From: Burkholderiaceae bacterium
GTDB lineage: Bacteria > Pseudomonadota > Gammaproteobacteria > Burkholderiales > Burkholderiaceae_B
Direction of reading: 5' to 3'
Length of the DNA stretch: 64,000 nt
Assembly (NCBI GenBank): GCA_004322135.1
Contig: SCSG01000030.1
Coordinates: 1 to 64,000 of the forward strand
The number at the start of each line of letters is the position of its first letter. Positions within the stretch are counted from its first letter, which is position 1. A program made the translations under genes and the position numbers. Below, piece after piece: positions 1-9,184 of the stretch. Under the pieces are notes generated by a model. That model was not told where the DNA came from, ran no database searches, and saw nothing but the letters and a program-made list of their open reading frames with translations.

Positions 1-1
1 T

Positions 2-706
2 GGTACGACGCGCGATGCGATTGAAATTGCTTTCGATCGTGGTGGTCGTGGCTATACGCTTATCGATACGGCGGGTTTGCGCCGCCGTGGCAAGGTGTTC
101 GAAACAATCGAAAAATTTTCGGTCATAAAAACGCTGCAGGCGATCGAAGCCTGTAACGTCGTGGTGCTGATGCTTGATGCGCAATCGGGTGTTTCGGATC
201 AGGATGCACATATCGCCGGATTCATTCTTGAAACAGGCAGGGCGCTGGTTGTGGCCATCAACAAGTGGGACGGCCTGGATAGTGAGAAGCGCAACAACAT
301 ACGGCGCGAGTTCGATCGCAAGCTCAGATTTTTGTCGTTTGCCAAAATGCATACCATCTCGGCGCTTGATGGGCATGGTGTCAAGGCACTGCTTGAATCG
401 GTCGACCTGGCACATGCCGCGGCGTTTGCCAAACTTTCCACGCCCAAACTTACCCGTGCGCTACTGGCTGCCGTCGAACAGCAGCCGCCACCGCGCAAGG
501 GCATATTTCGTCCGAAAATGCGTTATGCTCATCAGGGTGGGCAGAACCCTCCTCTCATCATTATTCATGGCAACGCGCTTGACGCAGTGTCCGATTCGTA
601 CCGGCGCTATCTTGAAACCCGCTTTCGCACCGAGTTCAAGCTGGACGGCACGCCGCTGCGCATCGAATTCAAATCCTCGCACAACCCCTATATTCAGGAG
701 GCTTGA
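2..706 (+). CDS. der: GTPase Der (EngA), C-terminal part
   Basis: Partial gene entering from the left edge; the reading frame is open from base 2. Der is a double-GTPase needed for assembly of the 50S ribosomal subunit. What remains is the second G domain from its switch I region (GTTRDAI), the G3 motif [10 protein letters not shown], the G4 motif NKWD and the G5-like region, followed by a C-terminal KH-like domain ending in [10 protein letters not shown]. The first G domain and the second P-loop lie outside the window. The stop codon is immediately followed by the GTG start of hisC, so the two genes are probably cotranscribed. Identification is secure; only the 5' end is missing. Confidence 0.95.
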   Translation, partial: GTTRDAIEIAFDRGGRGYTLIDTAGLRRRGKVFETIEKFSVIKTLQAIEACNVVVLMLDAQSGVSDQDAHIAGFILETGRALVVAINKWDGLDSEKRNNIRREFDRKLRFLSFAKMHTISALDGHGVKALLESVDLAHAAAFAKLSTPKLTRALLAAVEQQPPPRKGIFRPKMRYAHQGGQNPPLIIIHGNALDAVSDSYRRYLETRFRTEFKLDGTPLRIEFKSSHNPYIQEA

Positions 707-1789
707 GTGAGCCGCTTCTGGAGTGACCGGATCGCTGACCTGGCACCTTACACGCCAGGCGAACAGCCGAAAGTCAACGGTCTGTTGAAGCTGAACACCA
801 ACGAAAACCCTTACGGGCCTTCACCCCGAGTCATCGAGGCGATTGGGGCACAGGCTGATGACCGCCTGCGCCTGTATCCTGACCCTGAGTCGCGGGCGCT
901 GCGTGAGAGCATCGCACGGCAACATGGTGTCGAGCCCAGTCAGGTGTTCGTTGGTAACGGTTCCGACGAAGTCCTGGCGCACGTATTTCGTGCCTTGTTT
1001 TTGCACGGAACGCGGCCCCTGCTCATGCCGGATATTACCTATAGCTTTTACAGCACATTTTGCCAGCTATATCAGGTGCCTTACGAAATCATTCCGCTGG
1101 CCGATGATTTTTCCCTTTCCATCAGCGACTACACTACGGCACGAGCCGTCGCGCCAGCGGGCATTATTTTTGCCAACCCGAATGCGCCAACAGGCATGAG
1201 CGTGTCGGTGGCCGATATCGAGGCTATCGCGGCGGCTCATCCCGACACGCCAGTCGTGGTCGATGAGGCTTATGTGAATTTTGGCTGTGAGTCGGCCATT
1301 GCCGCACTTGGCCGCCACGAGAATCTGGTAGTGATTCATACCTTTTCAAAGTCGCGTTCGCTGGCCGGCATGCGGGTGGGTTTTGCCGTAGCGGGCGCTG
1401 CAATTATTGAAGGATTGGTGCGCGTCAAGGACAGCTTCAACTCGTACCCGCTTGACCGTCTTGCCCAGGCGGCGGCACAGGCAGCCGTTGAAGACGTTGA
1501 TTATTTCAGATCGACGTGTGATCGGATCGTGCGTACGCGTGCGCATCTGGTACAGCAGCTAGGCAGCCTGGGGATGCAGGTTTTGCCCAGTCAGGCCAAT
1601 TTTGTCTTTGCCAGGTATCCGGGTGTTGCCGGTGCCAGCCTTTTTGCTTCTTTGCGTCAACGCCATATTCTTGTGCGTCACTTTGCCCAGCCACGCATTC
1701 ACGATTTTTTGCGTATTACGGTGGGAACTGAAAGTGATTGCGAGCGTCTATGTAATGGGCTGACCGAAATACTGCGTAACGCGCGGTAA
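707..1789 (+). CDS. hisC: Histidinol-phosphate aminotransferase
   Basis: PLP-dependent class I/II aminotransferase of 360 residues, usual length for HisC. It converts imidazole acetol phosphate plus glutamate to histidinol phosphate. Visible features are the N-terminal substrate region LNTNENPYGPSP, the NPNAPTG motif, the VDEAYVNF strand, and the PLP-lysine segment FSKSRSLAGMRVGFA with Lys at about residue 215. The start is a GTG directly after the der stop (no gap), with the ribosome site AGGAGG-like at 696-702 inside der. It lies well away from the main his operon, as hisZ does at 5.7 kb; aromatic aminotransferase side activity is possible for this paralogue group. Confidence 0.92.
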   Translation: MSRFWSDRIADLAPYTPGEQPKVNGLLKLNTNENPYGPSPRVIEAIGAQADDRLRLYPDPESRALRESIARQHGVEPSQVFVGNGSDEVLAHVFRALFLHGTRPLLMPDITYSFYSTFCQLYQVPYEIIPLADDFSLSISDYTTARAVAPAGIIFANPNAPTGMSVSVADIEAIAAAHPDTPVVVDEAYVNFGCESAIAALGRHENLVVIHTFSKSRSLAGMRVGFAVAGAAIIEGLVRVKDSFNSYPLDRLAQAAAQAAVEDVDYFRSTCDRIVRTRAHLVQQLGSLGMQVLPSQANFVFARYPGVAGASLFASLRQRHILVRHFAQPRIHDFLRITVGTESDCERLCNGLTEILRNAR

Positions 1790-1911
1790 GAAAAGTAGCG
1801 TAAAAATATACACCAAATTGACATGCTTTCGTGGCAAAGCGCGGGAAAACCCTGTAAAGTATAAGTTTGAGGTGTTTCATCTTAAATAACAACACAATTG
1901 GAGCAAAGCCA

Positions 1912-2151
1912 ATGACCAATAAAGGGCAAACACTACAAGATCCATTCCTTAATGCTCTACGCAAGGATCACGTGCCCGTTTCTATCTACCTCGTCAACGG
2001 AATTAAATTGCAGGGCCAGGTCGAGTCGTTTGATCAATACGTCGTCCTGCTGCGCAATACAGTTACACAGATGGTGTACAAGCACGCCATTTCTACCGTC
2101 GTTCCTTCTCGCCCGGTTACCTTTCAGACGGATGAACAAGCCGCTGAATAA
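1912..2151 (+). CDS. hfq: RNA chaperone Hfq
   Basis: 79-residue Sm-like protein that forms a hexameric ring and pairs small RNAs with mRNAs. The Sm1 motif region ([19 protein letters not shown]) and Sm2 motif ([14 protein letters not shown]) match the classical Hfq sequence. An upstream in-frame ATG at 1867 is possible but the family begins [14 protein letters not shown], and GGAGCAAAG at 1900-1907 is a suitable ribosome site for 1912. The 120-base gap after hisC holds a TTGACA at 1818-1823 and a TATAAG at 1860-1865, but their spacing is too long for one sigma70 promoter. It heads the hfq-hflX-hflK-hflC group, the widely conserved arrangement. Confidence 0.97.
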   Translation: MTNKGQTLQDPFLNALRKDHVPVSIYLVNGIKLQGQVESFDQYVVLLRNTVTQMVYKHAISTVVPSRPVTFQTDEQAAE

Positions 2152-2226
2152 TTTCATGTATCCTCGGCCCCATCAGACGCCCGCTGTGTGTTATGCGCCA
2201 GCGGGTATTTCATTTGTGTGCGGGTC

Positions 2227-3333
2227 ATGAAGGCGCTGATTGTCAGTGTGGATCTTGGCACGCCCGACTATCAGGCCCATGCCACCGAGTTCGTGATGCT
2301 GGCCAGGGGCGCCGGGGCTGAAATCGTTGCGACGCTGGTTGCGCGTCGGGCGCGTCCTGATGCAGCCCATTTTATCGGCTCGGGCAAGCTCGAAGAGGGC
2401 GTGCTTCTGGCCGATTCAACTGACGCGGAAATCGTGTTGTTTGACCAGGCCCTGACCCCGGCCCAGCAGCGCAACCTGGAGCGTAGCTTTAGTCGCCGGG
2501 TTGTCGATCGTGTCGCACTCATCCTCGATATTTTCGCCCTTCGGGCGAAAAGCCATGAGGGCAAGCTGCAGGTCGAACTCGCTCAGCTGCAGCATTTGTC
2601 CACACGCCTGACCCGCATGTGGAGTCACCTCGAGCGTCAACATGGCGGCATCGGCATGCGCGGGCCGGGTGAAGCGCAGCTCGAAATGGACAGGCGCATA
2701 ATCGTTGACAAGGTCCGTGTGCTGAAAGAGCGTCTGGCGCGTGCACAGCGTCAGCGTACGACACAGAGGCGTTCACGCATGCGCAGTGGCGTTTTGTCCG
2801 TGTCGTTGGTGGGATATACCAATGCCGGGAAGTCTACGTTGTTCAATGCGCTTACCCGGGCGGGCGCTTATGCCGCCGACCAGCTTTTTGCGACCCTGGA
2901 CACCACCACTCGGCGGCTTTGGATTGAGGGTGCCGGGCAGGTGGTCGTTTCGGACACGGTCGGGTTCATTCGTGATTTGCCGCCAACGCTCATAGCGGCG
3001 TTTCGGGCGACCCTGGAAGAAACCGTACACGCCGACTTGCTGCTGCATGTAGTAGATGCATCCAGCCCGCAGCGCGATGAACAAGTTGCCGAGGTTGACC
3101 GGGTTCTGGTCGAGATCGGCGCCCACGAAATACCGCGCATATTGGTCTACAACAAGATAGACGAAACGGGGTACGAGCCGCGAGTCGAGCGTGATGAACA
3201 TGGTACCATTGCACGAGTATTTGTAAGTGCCCTGAGGCGTGCCGGCCTAGACGGATTGCGCGGGGCTATTGTTGAATCCGGTCAGATCGCGGGAAATGAT
3301 GCGTTTAATATCCAAAGTCTTCAATCTGAATGA
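2227..3333 (+). CDS. hflX: GTPase HflX
   Basis: Ribosome-splitting GTPase that rescues stalled ribosomes during stress. 368 residues from ATG 2227 (MKALIVSVDLGTPDY); an ATG at 2188 in the same frame is less likely because the family starts at this conserved strand. The N-terminal nucleotide-binding domain contains FIGSGKLEE and the glycine-rich segment GGIGMRGPGE, followed by a coiled linker and the G domain: P-loop GYTNAGKST (residues 196-204), G3 DTVGFI, G4 NKID. Its 3' end overlaps the start of hflK by about 35 bases, which argues for translational coupling. No strong Shine-Dalgarno is visible before 2227. Confidence 0.95.
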   Translation: MKALIVSVDLGTPDYQAHATEFVMLARGAGAEIVATLVARRARPDAAHFIGSGKLEEGVLLADSTDAEIVLFDQALTPAQQRNLERSFSRRVVDRVALILDIFALRAKSHEGKLQVELAQLQHLSTRLTRMWSHLERQHGGIGMRGPGEAQLEMDRRIIVDKVRVLKERLARAQRQRTTQRRSRMRSGVLSVSLVGYTNAGKSTLFNALTRAGAYAADQLFATLDTTTRRLWIEGAGQVVVSDTVGFIRDLPPTLIAAFRATLEETVHADLLLHVVDASSPQRDEQVAEVDRVLVEIGAHEIPRILVYNKIDETGYEPRVERDEHGTIARVFVSALRRAGLDGLRGAIVESGQIAGNDAFNIQSLQSE

Positions 3334-4636
3334 CCCCGGCTGGGGACGCGGTAATAACAGCAACAACGAGCCCCCACGCCGGCCCGACGGCCCACCGGAT
3401 CTCGACGAGGTCTGGCGTGATTTCAACAACCGCATCAGCGGGCTGTTTGGACGCAAGCCGCGCCGTGGCGGCGGGCAAGGTGGTGGTAGCGGTGGCGGTG
3501 GCGGCGGGAAGCCAATACTGACGTTGCCCAACGGTTCACCCAAGCTTGTTGCCGGAATAGTCGCCGCGGTGGTGGTGCTGTGGTTGCTCAGCGGTTTCAT
3601 GATTGTCCAGGAAGGGCAGGTAGCAGTCATTACCAAATTTGGCAAATACACCAAGACACTGGGCCCAGGCCTTCAATGGCGCCTGCCGTATCCCATTGAA
3701 AATGACCAGACCGTCAATATCTCCCAGTTGCGTACTTTTGAAGTGGGCTTTCGCGGTTCGGCGCGCAACAAGGTTTTGCCCGAATCCCTCATGCTCACCA
3801 CCGATGAAAACATCGTCGATGTGCAGTTCGTTGTGCAGTACCGCCTGAACAGCAACGGCGCGCCCGATTATCTGTTCAAGACCAGCAATCCCGATGAATC
3901 GGTTCGCCAGGCAGCCGAGACCGCCATGCGTGAAGTTGTCGGACAGCAGCCCATGGATTCCGTCCTGTATTCGGGGCGTACCGAAATCGCGACCCAGGTT
4001 CAAAAAATCGCGCAGAATATTCTCGACCGTTACCAGACTGGTATTCAGATAAGCACGGTTGCCATTCAAAACGTACAGCCGCCCGAGCAGGTCCAGGCAG
4101 CGTTCGACGACGCCGTCAAGGCAGGCCAGGACCGTGAGCGCCAGATCAACGAAGGCAATGCCTATGCCAGCAAGGTACTGCCAGAAGCGCAGGGCCAGGT
4201 GGCCCGCATGGTTCAGGAAGCTGAAGGTTATCGTGCCAAGGTAATAGGCGATGCCCAGGGCGACACGGCACGTTTCACAAGCATCGAGTCCGAATTTGCC
4301 AAGGCGCCGGCCATAACCCGCGAACGTATGTATTTGTCCACCATGCAGACCATTCTTGAAAATACCGGGAAAATCATGGTTGATACTCAGGGCAGCAACA
4401 ACATGCTGTATTTGCCGCTGGATAAAATTATTCAGCAGGTTTCGCGCGAGGACACAAGTACCGACACCTCTTCGACCACGGCTGCCGCCGCAGGCGCAGC
4501 GGCAGCCGGCAGTACTTCCGTACCGGCCAAGGCTGCCTCTGGTGCTGCAGCCAGCCACTCAAGCCGCCCCAGCAGCCCTTACAGCAGTGGCCCGGCTTCT
4601 CCGAATTCGCTGTCTGCGAATCGTTTTTCGCGCTAA
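3299..4636 (+). CDS. hflK: FtsH protease modulator HflK
   Basis: Stomatin/prohibitin-family (SPFH) membrane protein that with HflC forms a large cage around FtsH and restrains its proteolysis. About 445 residues: a Pro/Gly-rich cytoplasmic N-terminus with an almost pure glycine run (around 3470-3508), one transmembrane segment (VAGIVAAVVVLWLLSG), the SPFH domain starting FMIVQEGQVAVITKFG, a coiled Ala/Glu-rich part (RQINEGNAYASKV) and an Ala/Ser-rich tail. ATG codons occur at 3296 and 3299 after GGGA; 3299 is chosen, though 3269 cannot be excluded. It overlaps the hflX end and is followed 12 bases later by hflC. Confidence 0.94.
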   Translation: MRLISKVFNLNDPGWGRGNNSNNEPPRRPDGPPDLDEVWRDFNNRISGLFGRKPRRGGGQGGGSGGGGGGKPILTLPNGSPKLVAGIVAAVVVLWLLSGFMIVQEGQVAVITKFGKYTKTLGPGLQWRLPYPIENDQTVNISQLRTFEVGFRGSARNKVLPESLMLTTDENIVDVQFVVQYRLNSNGAPDYLFKTSNPDESVRQAAETAMREVVGQQPMDSVLYSGRTEIATQVQKIAQNILDRYQTGIQISTVAIQNVQPPEQVQAAFDDAVKAGQDRERQINEGNAYASKVLPEAQGQVARMVQEAEGYRAKVIGDAQGDTARFTSIESEFAKAPAITRERMYLSTMQTILENTGKIMVDTQGSNNMLYLPLDKIIQQVSREDTSTDTSSTTAAAAGAAAAGSTSVPAKAASGAAASHSSRPSSPYSSGPASPNSLSANRFSR

Positions 4637-4648
4637 CCGGAGGTCACC

Positions 4649-5545
4649 ATGCATCGTCCCTTACCTTACCTGGTCGGCCTGGTTATCATTCTGGTCATTT
4701 TGTCGTCGTGCGTATTCATTGTTCGCGAGCGCGACTCCGCTTTGGTCTTCGCGCTGGGCGAAGTGCGAGAAACCATTACCGAGCCTGGTCTGTATTTCAA
4801 GCTTCCACCGCCATTTGAAAATGTCGTGTTCCTGGATAAGCGCCTGCAGACCATCGAAAGCAAGGATCCTGAACGTATCCAGACGGCAGAAAAGAAAAAC
4901 CTGCTTATTGATTCTTTTGTGAAGTGGCGCATTGTCGATCCACGCCTGTTTTACGTGACGTTCGGGTCCAATACGCGTGCCGCTGAAGAACGCCTTTCCG
5001 CGCAGATTCGCGATGCGCTGAACGCCTCGGTCAACGTGCGTACAGTGAAAGAGGTCGTTTCCAACGAGCGTGGCGCCATCATGAAGGAAATGCTTCAGAA
5101 CGTTGATGCCCGGGCCAAGCCGCTTGGTGTTGATATTGTCGATGTGCGCCTGCGTCGCATCGATTTCGCTCCCGAGATTTCCGAGTCGGTGTACCGGCGC
5201 ATGGAAGCCGAGCGCAAAGAAGAGGCCAACCGGCTACGGGCTACTGGTGCCGCCGACAGCGAGAAGATCCGCGCACAGGCCGATCGTCAACGCGCAGAAC
5301 TGGTGGCGGCAGCGTACGCCAAGGCTCAGGCCATCAAGGGCGAGGGCGATGCCAAAGCCGCATCTATTTACAACAATGCCTATGGCAAGAATCCGCAGTT
5401 TTACAGCTTCTACAAAAGCCTGGAAGGCTATAAAGATGCATTTTCCAAGCGAAACGATCTGATCGTGCTTAGCCCCACGTCCGAGTTCTTCAAGTTCTGG
5501 AACACATCAGGCGGGAATCGTACCCCTGCTCCTGCACCCAAATAG
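4649..5545 (+). CDS. hflC: FtsH protease modulator HflC
   Basis: Partner of HflK, 298 residues. One N-terminal transmembrane anchor (LVGLVIILVILSSCVFIV) is followed by the SPFH domain (RERDSALVFALGEV) and a helical region with the family signature DVRLRRIDFAPEISESVYRRM and AYAKAQAIKGEGDA. The protein faces the periplasm in the known complex. GGAGG at 4639-4643 precedes the ATG by a good distance. It is the last gene of the hfq-hflXKC group: a terminator-like hairpin lies 90 bases downstream. Confidence 0.96.
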   Translation: MHRPLPYLVGLVIILVILSSCVFIVRERDSALVFALGEVRETITEPGLYFKLPPPFENVVFLDKRLQTIESKDPERIQTAEKKNLLIDSFVKWRIVDPRLFYVTFGSNTRAAEERLSAQIRDALNASVNVRTVKEVVSNERGAIMKEMLQNVDARAKPLGVDIVDVRLRRIDFAPEISESVYRRMEAERKEEANRLRATGAADSEKIRAQADRQRAELVAAAYAKAQAIKGEGDAKAASIYNNAYGKNPQFYSFYKSLEGYKDAFSKRNDLIVLSPTSEFFKFWNTSGGNRTPAPAPK

Positions 5546-5577
5546 GTCCTGTGGCTGGTGTCGCATCGGCCCCCTGT

Positions 5578-5606
5578 TTGGGGTTGAAGCAACAACAAGG
5601 TACAAT
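5578..5606 (+). promoter_or_regulatory. Possible sigma70 promoter before hisZ
   Basis: TTGGGG (5578-5583) and TACAAT (5601-5606) are separated by 17 bases. The -10 is good, the -35 weak. If used, transcription would begin near 5613, just upstream of the terminator-like hairpin at 5634. Confidence 0.3.
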
Positions 5607-5633
5607 ACGCCGTAAGTTTTGACTTAACCGCAA

Positions 5634-5666
5634 GCGACGGCGGGCTTACGCCCGAAGTCGCTTTTT
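5634..5666 (+). terminator. Intrinsic terminator between hflC and hisZ
   Basis: GCGAC-GG-CGGGC, loop TTAC, GCCCG-AA-GTCGC, then TTTTT. Two 5-bp perfect arms flank a GG/AA internal mismatch. It either ends the hfl transcript or acts as a leader terminator for hisZ, which starts 39 bases further on. Confidence 0.75.
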
Positions 5667-5704
5667 GTTTGATTATTGCGTTCAAGGGTTTTTTCCAGGG
5701 CTGC

Positions 5705-6877
5705 ATGATGTCCCATTGGTTGTTGCCAGAAAATCTGGCCGATATCCTTCCCGCCGAAGCGCGTCGCATCGAAGAGTTGCGGCGCGATTTGCTTGATTTG
5801 TATCGCACGTACGGGTTCGAACTGGTTGCTCCGCCTCTGGTCGAATATCTGGATTCGCTGCTGTCCGGAACAGGGGGCGATCTGAACCTGCGTACCTGCA
5901 AGTTGGTGGATCAGCTGTCCGGCCGCACACTGGGTGTGCGTGCGGACATAACCCCCCAGGTTTCACGTATTGATGCGCATTTGCTCAACCGTAAAGGGGT
6001 CACCCGGTTGTGTTATTGCGGTTCAGTGCTGCATGCTCGCCCTGCAGGCCTGCTATCCGATCGTGAGCTGCTGCAGATTGGCGCCGAGCTGTTCGGCCAT
6101 GCTGGTGTCGAGGCCGACATCGAAATCATTCAGCTTGCACTGGAAAGCGTCCACCGGGCCGGGGTGGGGCAGGCCCGCGTCGATCTCAATCATCCTGGTG
6201 TGGTACGCAGCCTTATTGAAGCGGACCCGGCACTGGTTCCTCTGGCTGACGAAGTGTGTGGCCTATTGAGCACCAAGGATGCGCCTGGCCTGGCCAAGCT
6301 GGGTGGGCGGATTCCCGAGATAAACAAATCCAGCCTCAGGGCGTTGCTGGATTTATGCACGTTGTACGGCGGGACCGAAATTATCCCGCGTGCCCTGGAT
6401 GTTCTGCCTGATTTGCCGTCAATACGGTCGGCCATGGCGGATTTGCAGATTCTTGTTAACGCCTTGCCTGCATTTGATTTCAGCATCGATCTTGCAGACA
6501 TGGGCAGTGGATATGGCTACCATTCGGGCGTGGTCTTTTCGGTTTACGCTCAGGGCTGGCACGATGCCCTGGTAAGGGGTGGGCGTTACGACGGGATTGG
6601 CAAGGCTTTTGGCCGTGCCAGGCCGGCTACGGGCTTCAGCCTGGATTTGCGCACGCTGTCGTCGGGGCTGGCACCTGCTCCCTTGGCAAACGCCATCCGT
6701 GCACCGTGGGGCAGCGACCCCGCACTGCTCGAGGCGTTGCGTGTTCTGCGCGCCGCGGGCGAAATTGTGGTTCAGGCATTGCCCGGCGAAGCCCATGATG
6801 TTGATGAATTCACGGTCGATCGCGAGCTTGTCCTTGAAGGTGGGACGTGGCGGGCAAGGGCGATCAAACAGGCCTGA
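5705..6877 (+). CDS. hisZ: ATP phosphoribosyltransferase regulatory subunit HisZ
   Basis: Class II aminoacyl-tRNA-synthetase-like paralogue of HisRS that cannot charge tRNA but forms a complex with short-form HisG, making it allosterically regulated by histidine. About 390 residues. Visible motifs are the N-terminal [19 protein letters not shown], motif 2-like [25 protein letters not shown], and motif 3-like [21 protein letters not shown]. ATGs at 5705 and 5708 follow CCAGGG; the open frame back to 5669 runs through the terminator tail and is unlikely. Next gene purA begins 70 bases downstream. The linkage hfl-hisZ-purA is characteristic of Burkholderiales. Confidence 0.93.
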   Translation: MMSHWLLPENLADILPAEARRIEELRRDLLDLYRTYGFELVAPPLVEYLDSLLSGTGGDLNLRTCKLVDQLSGRTLGVRADITPQVSRIDAHLLNRKGVTRLCYCGSVLHARPAGLLSDRELLQIGAELFGHAGVEADIEIIQLALESVHRAGVGQARVDLNHPGVVRSLIEADPALVPLADEVCGLLSTKDAPGLAKLGGRIPEINKSSLRALLDLCTLYGGTEIIPRALDVLPDLPSIRSAMADLQILVNALPAFDFSIDLADMGSGYGYHSGVVFSVYAQGWHDALVRGGRYDGIGKAFGRARPATGFSLDLRTLSSGLAPAPLANAIRAPWGSDPALLEALRVLRAAGEIVVQALPGEAHDVDEFTVDRELVLEGGTWRARAIKQA

Positions 6878-6902
6878 CGGGCGTGTTTGCCGCATTGTTT
6901 AA

Positions 6903-8243
<1,341 letters not shown>

Positions 8244-8265
8244 CAGGAACGACAGGAGAAGCTCC

Positions 8266-8808
8266 ATGGCCGTACCACCCAGCACGGATCGAGATCTTTG
8301 GATAAGTTGGGATCAATATAATGCCCTTATCGAACGCCTTGCGCTGACCATTCACGAATCGGGCTGGCAGTTTGAAAAAATCATCTGTCTTGCACGCGGC
8401 GGCGTACGAGTTGGCGATGTACTGTCGCGCATCTACGACTTGCCCCTGGGCATCCTGGCCACCAGCAGCTATCGCGAGGCGGCAGGCACGTTGCAGGGCG
8501 GGCTCGACATTGCGCAATTCATAACCATTACTCGCGGCACGCTGGATGGCAAAGTGTTGCTGGTGGACGACATGGTGGATACGGGTCTGACTTTCAGCCG
8601 TGTCAGCGAGCATCTGCACAAGCAGTTTCCGGCCATCACGGAAATTAGAAGCGCTGTCTTGTGGTGGAAGGGGCACGCCAAGGTTTCGCCTGACTATTAT
8701 GTCGAGAAGTTACCCACCAATCCCTGGATCCATCAGCCGTTCGAAGATTATGACAGCCTGAGGCCACATCAGCTGGAGGCCTGGCTCAGGAAGGGCCGTT
8801 CATCGTGA
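8266..8808 (+). CDS. Type I phosphoribosyltransferase (purine PRTase-like)
   Basis: 180 residues from ATG 8266, preceded by AGGAG at 8254-8258. The PRPP-binding signature VLLVDDMVDTGLTF is clear, with an upstream PPi-loop region LARGGVRVGDVLSR. The overall pattern resembles xanthine/hypoxanthine-guanine phosphoribosyltransferases of the Gpt type, which salvage purine bases to nucleotides. Position directly after purA fits a purine role. The exact base specificity cannot be read from the sequence. A longer in-frame opening back to 8062 overlaps purA and is not the true start. Confidence 0.85.
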   Translation: MAVPPSTDRDLWISWDQYNALIERLALTIHESGWQFEKIICLARGGVRVGDVLSRIYDLPLGILATSSYREAAGTLQGGLDIAQFITITRGTLDGKVLLVDDMVDTGLTFSRVSEHLHKQFPAITEIRSAVLWWKGHAKVSPDYYVEKLPTNPWIHQPFEDYDSLRPHQLEAWLRKGRSS

Positions 8809-8971
8809 CTATTTCATGGTAGAATGCTTGGCTAATCAGATACAACTAATATAGAGTGGAGTGCAGCACGGGCCCATAAGCTCGTGCATCCACGTCTATT
8901 TTGTGTTTGCAGCGTACGCGCCTTGATGCGCCTGTTTTAAATTTTTAACCATATATAAGGCTTAAGACTAC

Positions 8972-9184
8972 ATGCCTATCGTTCGTCTTAAAGAAAACGA
9001 GCCCTTTGAAGCGGCCCTGCGCCACTTTAAGCGTACCATCGAGAAAATTGGCCTTTTGACCGAGCTGCGGTCGCGCGAATTCTACGAAAAGCCCACCGCT
9101 GAACGCAAGCGCAAGCATGCTGCGGCCGTCAAGCGTCACTACAAGCGCATTCGCAGCCAACAACTGCCCCCGCGCATGTATTGA
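8972..9184 (+). CDS. rpsU: 30S ribosomal protein S21
   Basis: 70-residue basic protein of the small subunit ([20 protein letters not shown]...), full length, with the typical basic C-terminus ending PPRMY. First gene of the rpsU-dnaG-rpoD macromolecular-synthesis operon. The 163-base leader contains a TAGAAT at 8820-8825, a plausible -10 without a good -35, and a GC-rich imperfect hairpin (GCACGGGC...GCTCGTGC, 8865-8887). No Shine-Dalgarno stronger than AAGG in TAAGGC (8957-8962) is seen. Confidence 0.97.
   Translation: MPIVRLKENEPFEAALRHFKRTIEKIGLLTELRSREFYEKPTAERKRKHAAAVKRHYKRIRSQQLPPRMY

Noticed and set aside
1818-1865. TTGACA and TATAAG upstream of hfq as a promoter
   Set aside because: The spacer is 36 bases; no acceptable pairing of -35 and -10 was found.
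3536-4558. Long minus-strand open frame opposite hflK
   Set aside because: Antisense shadow of a confidently identified gene; composition reflects the opposite strand.
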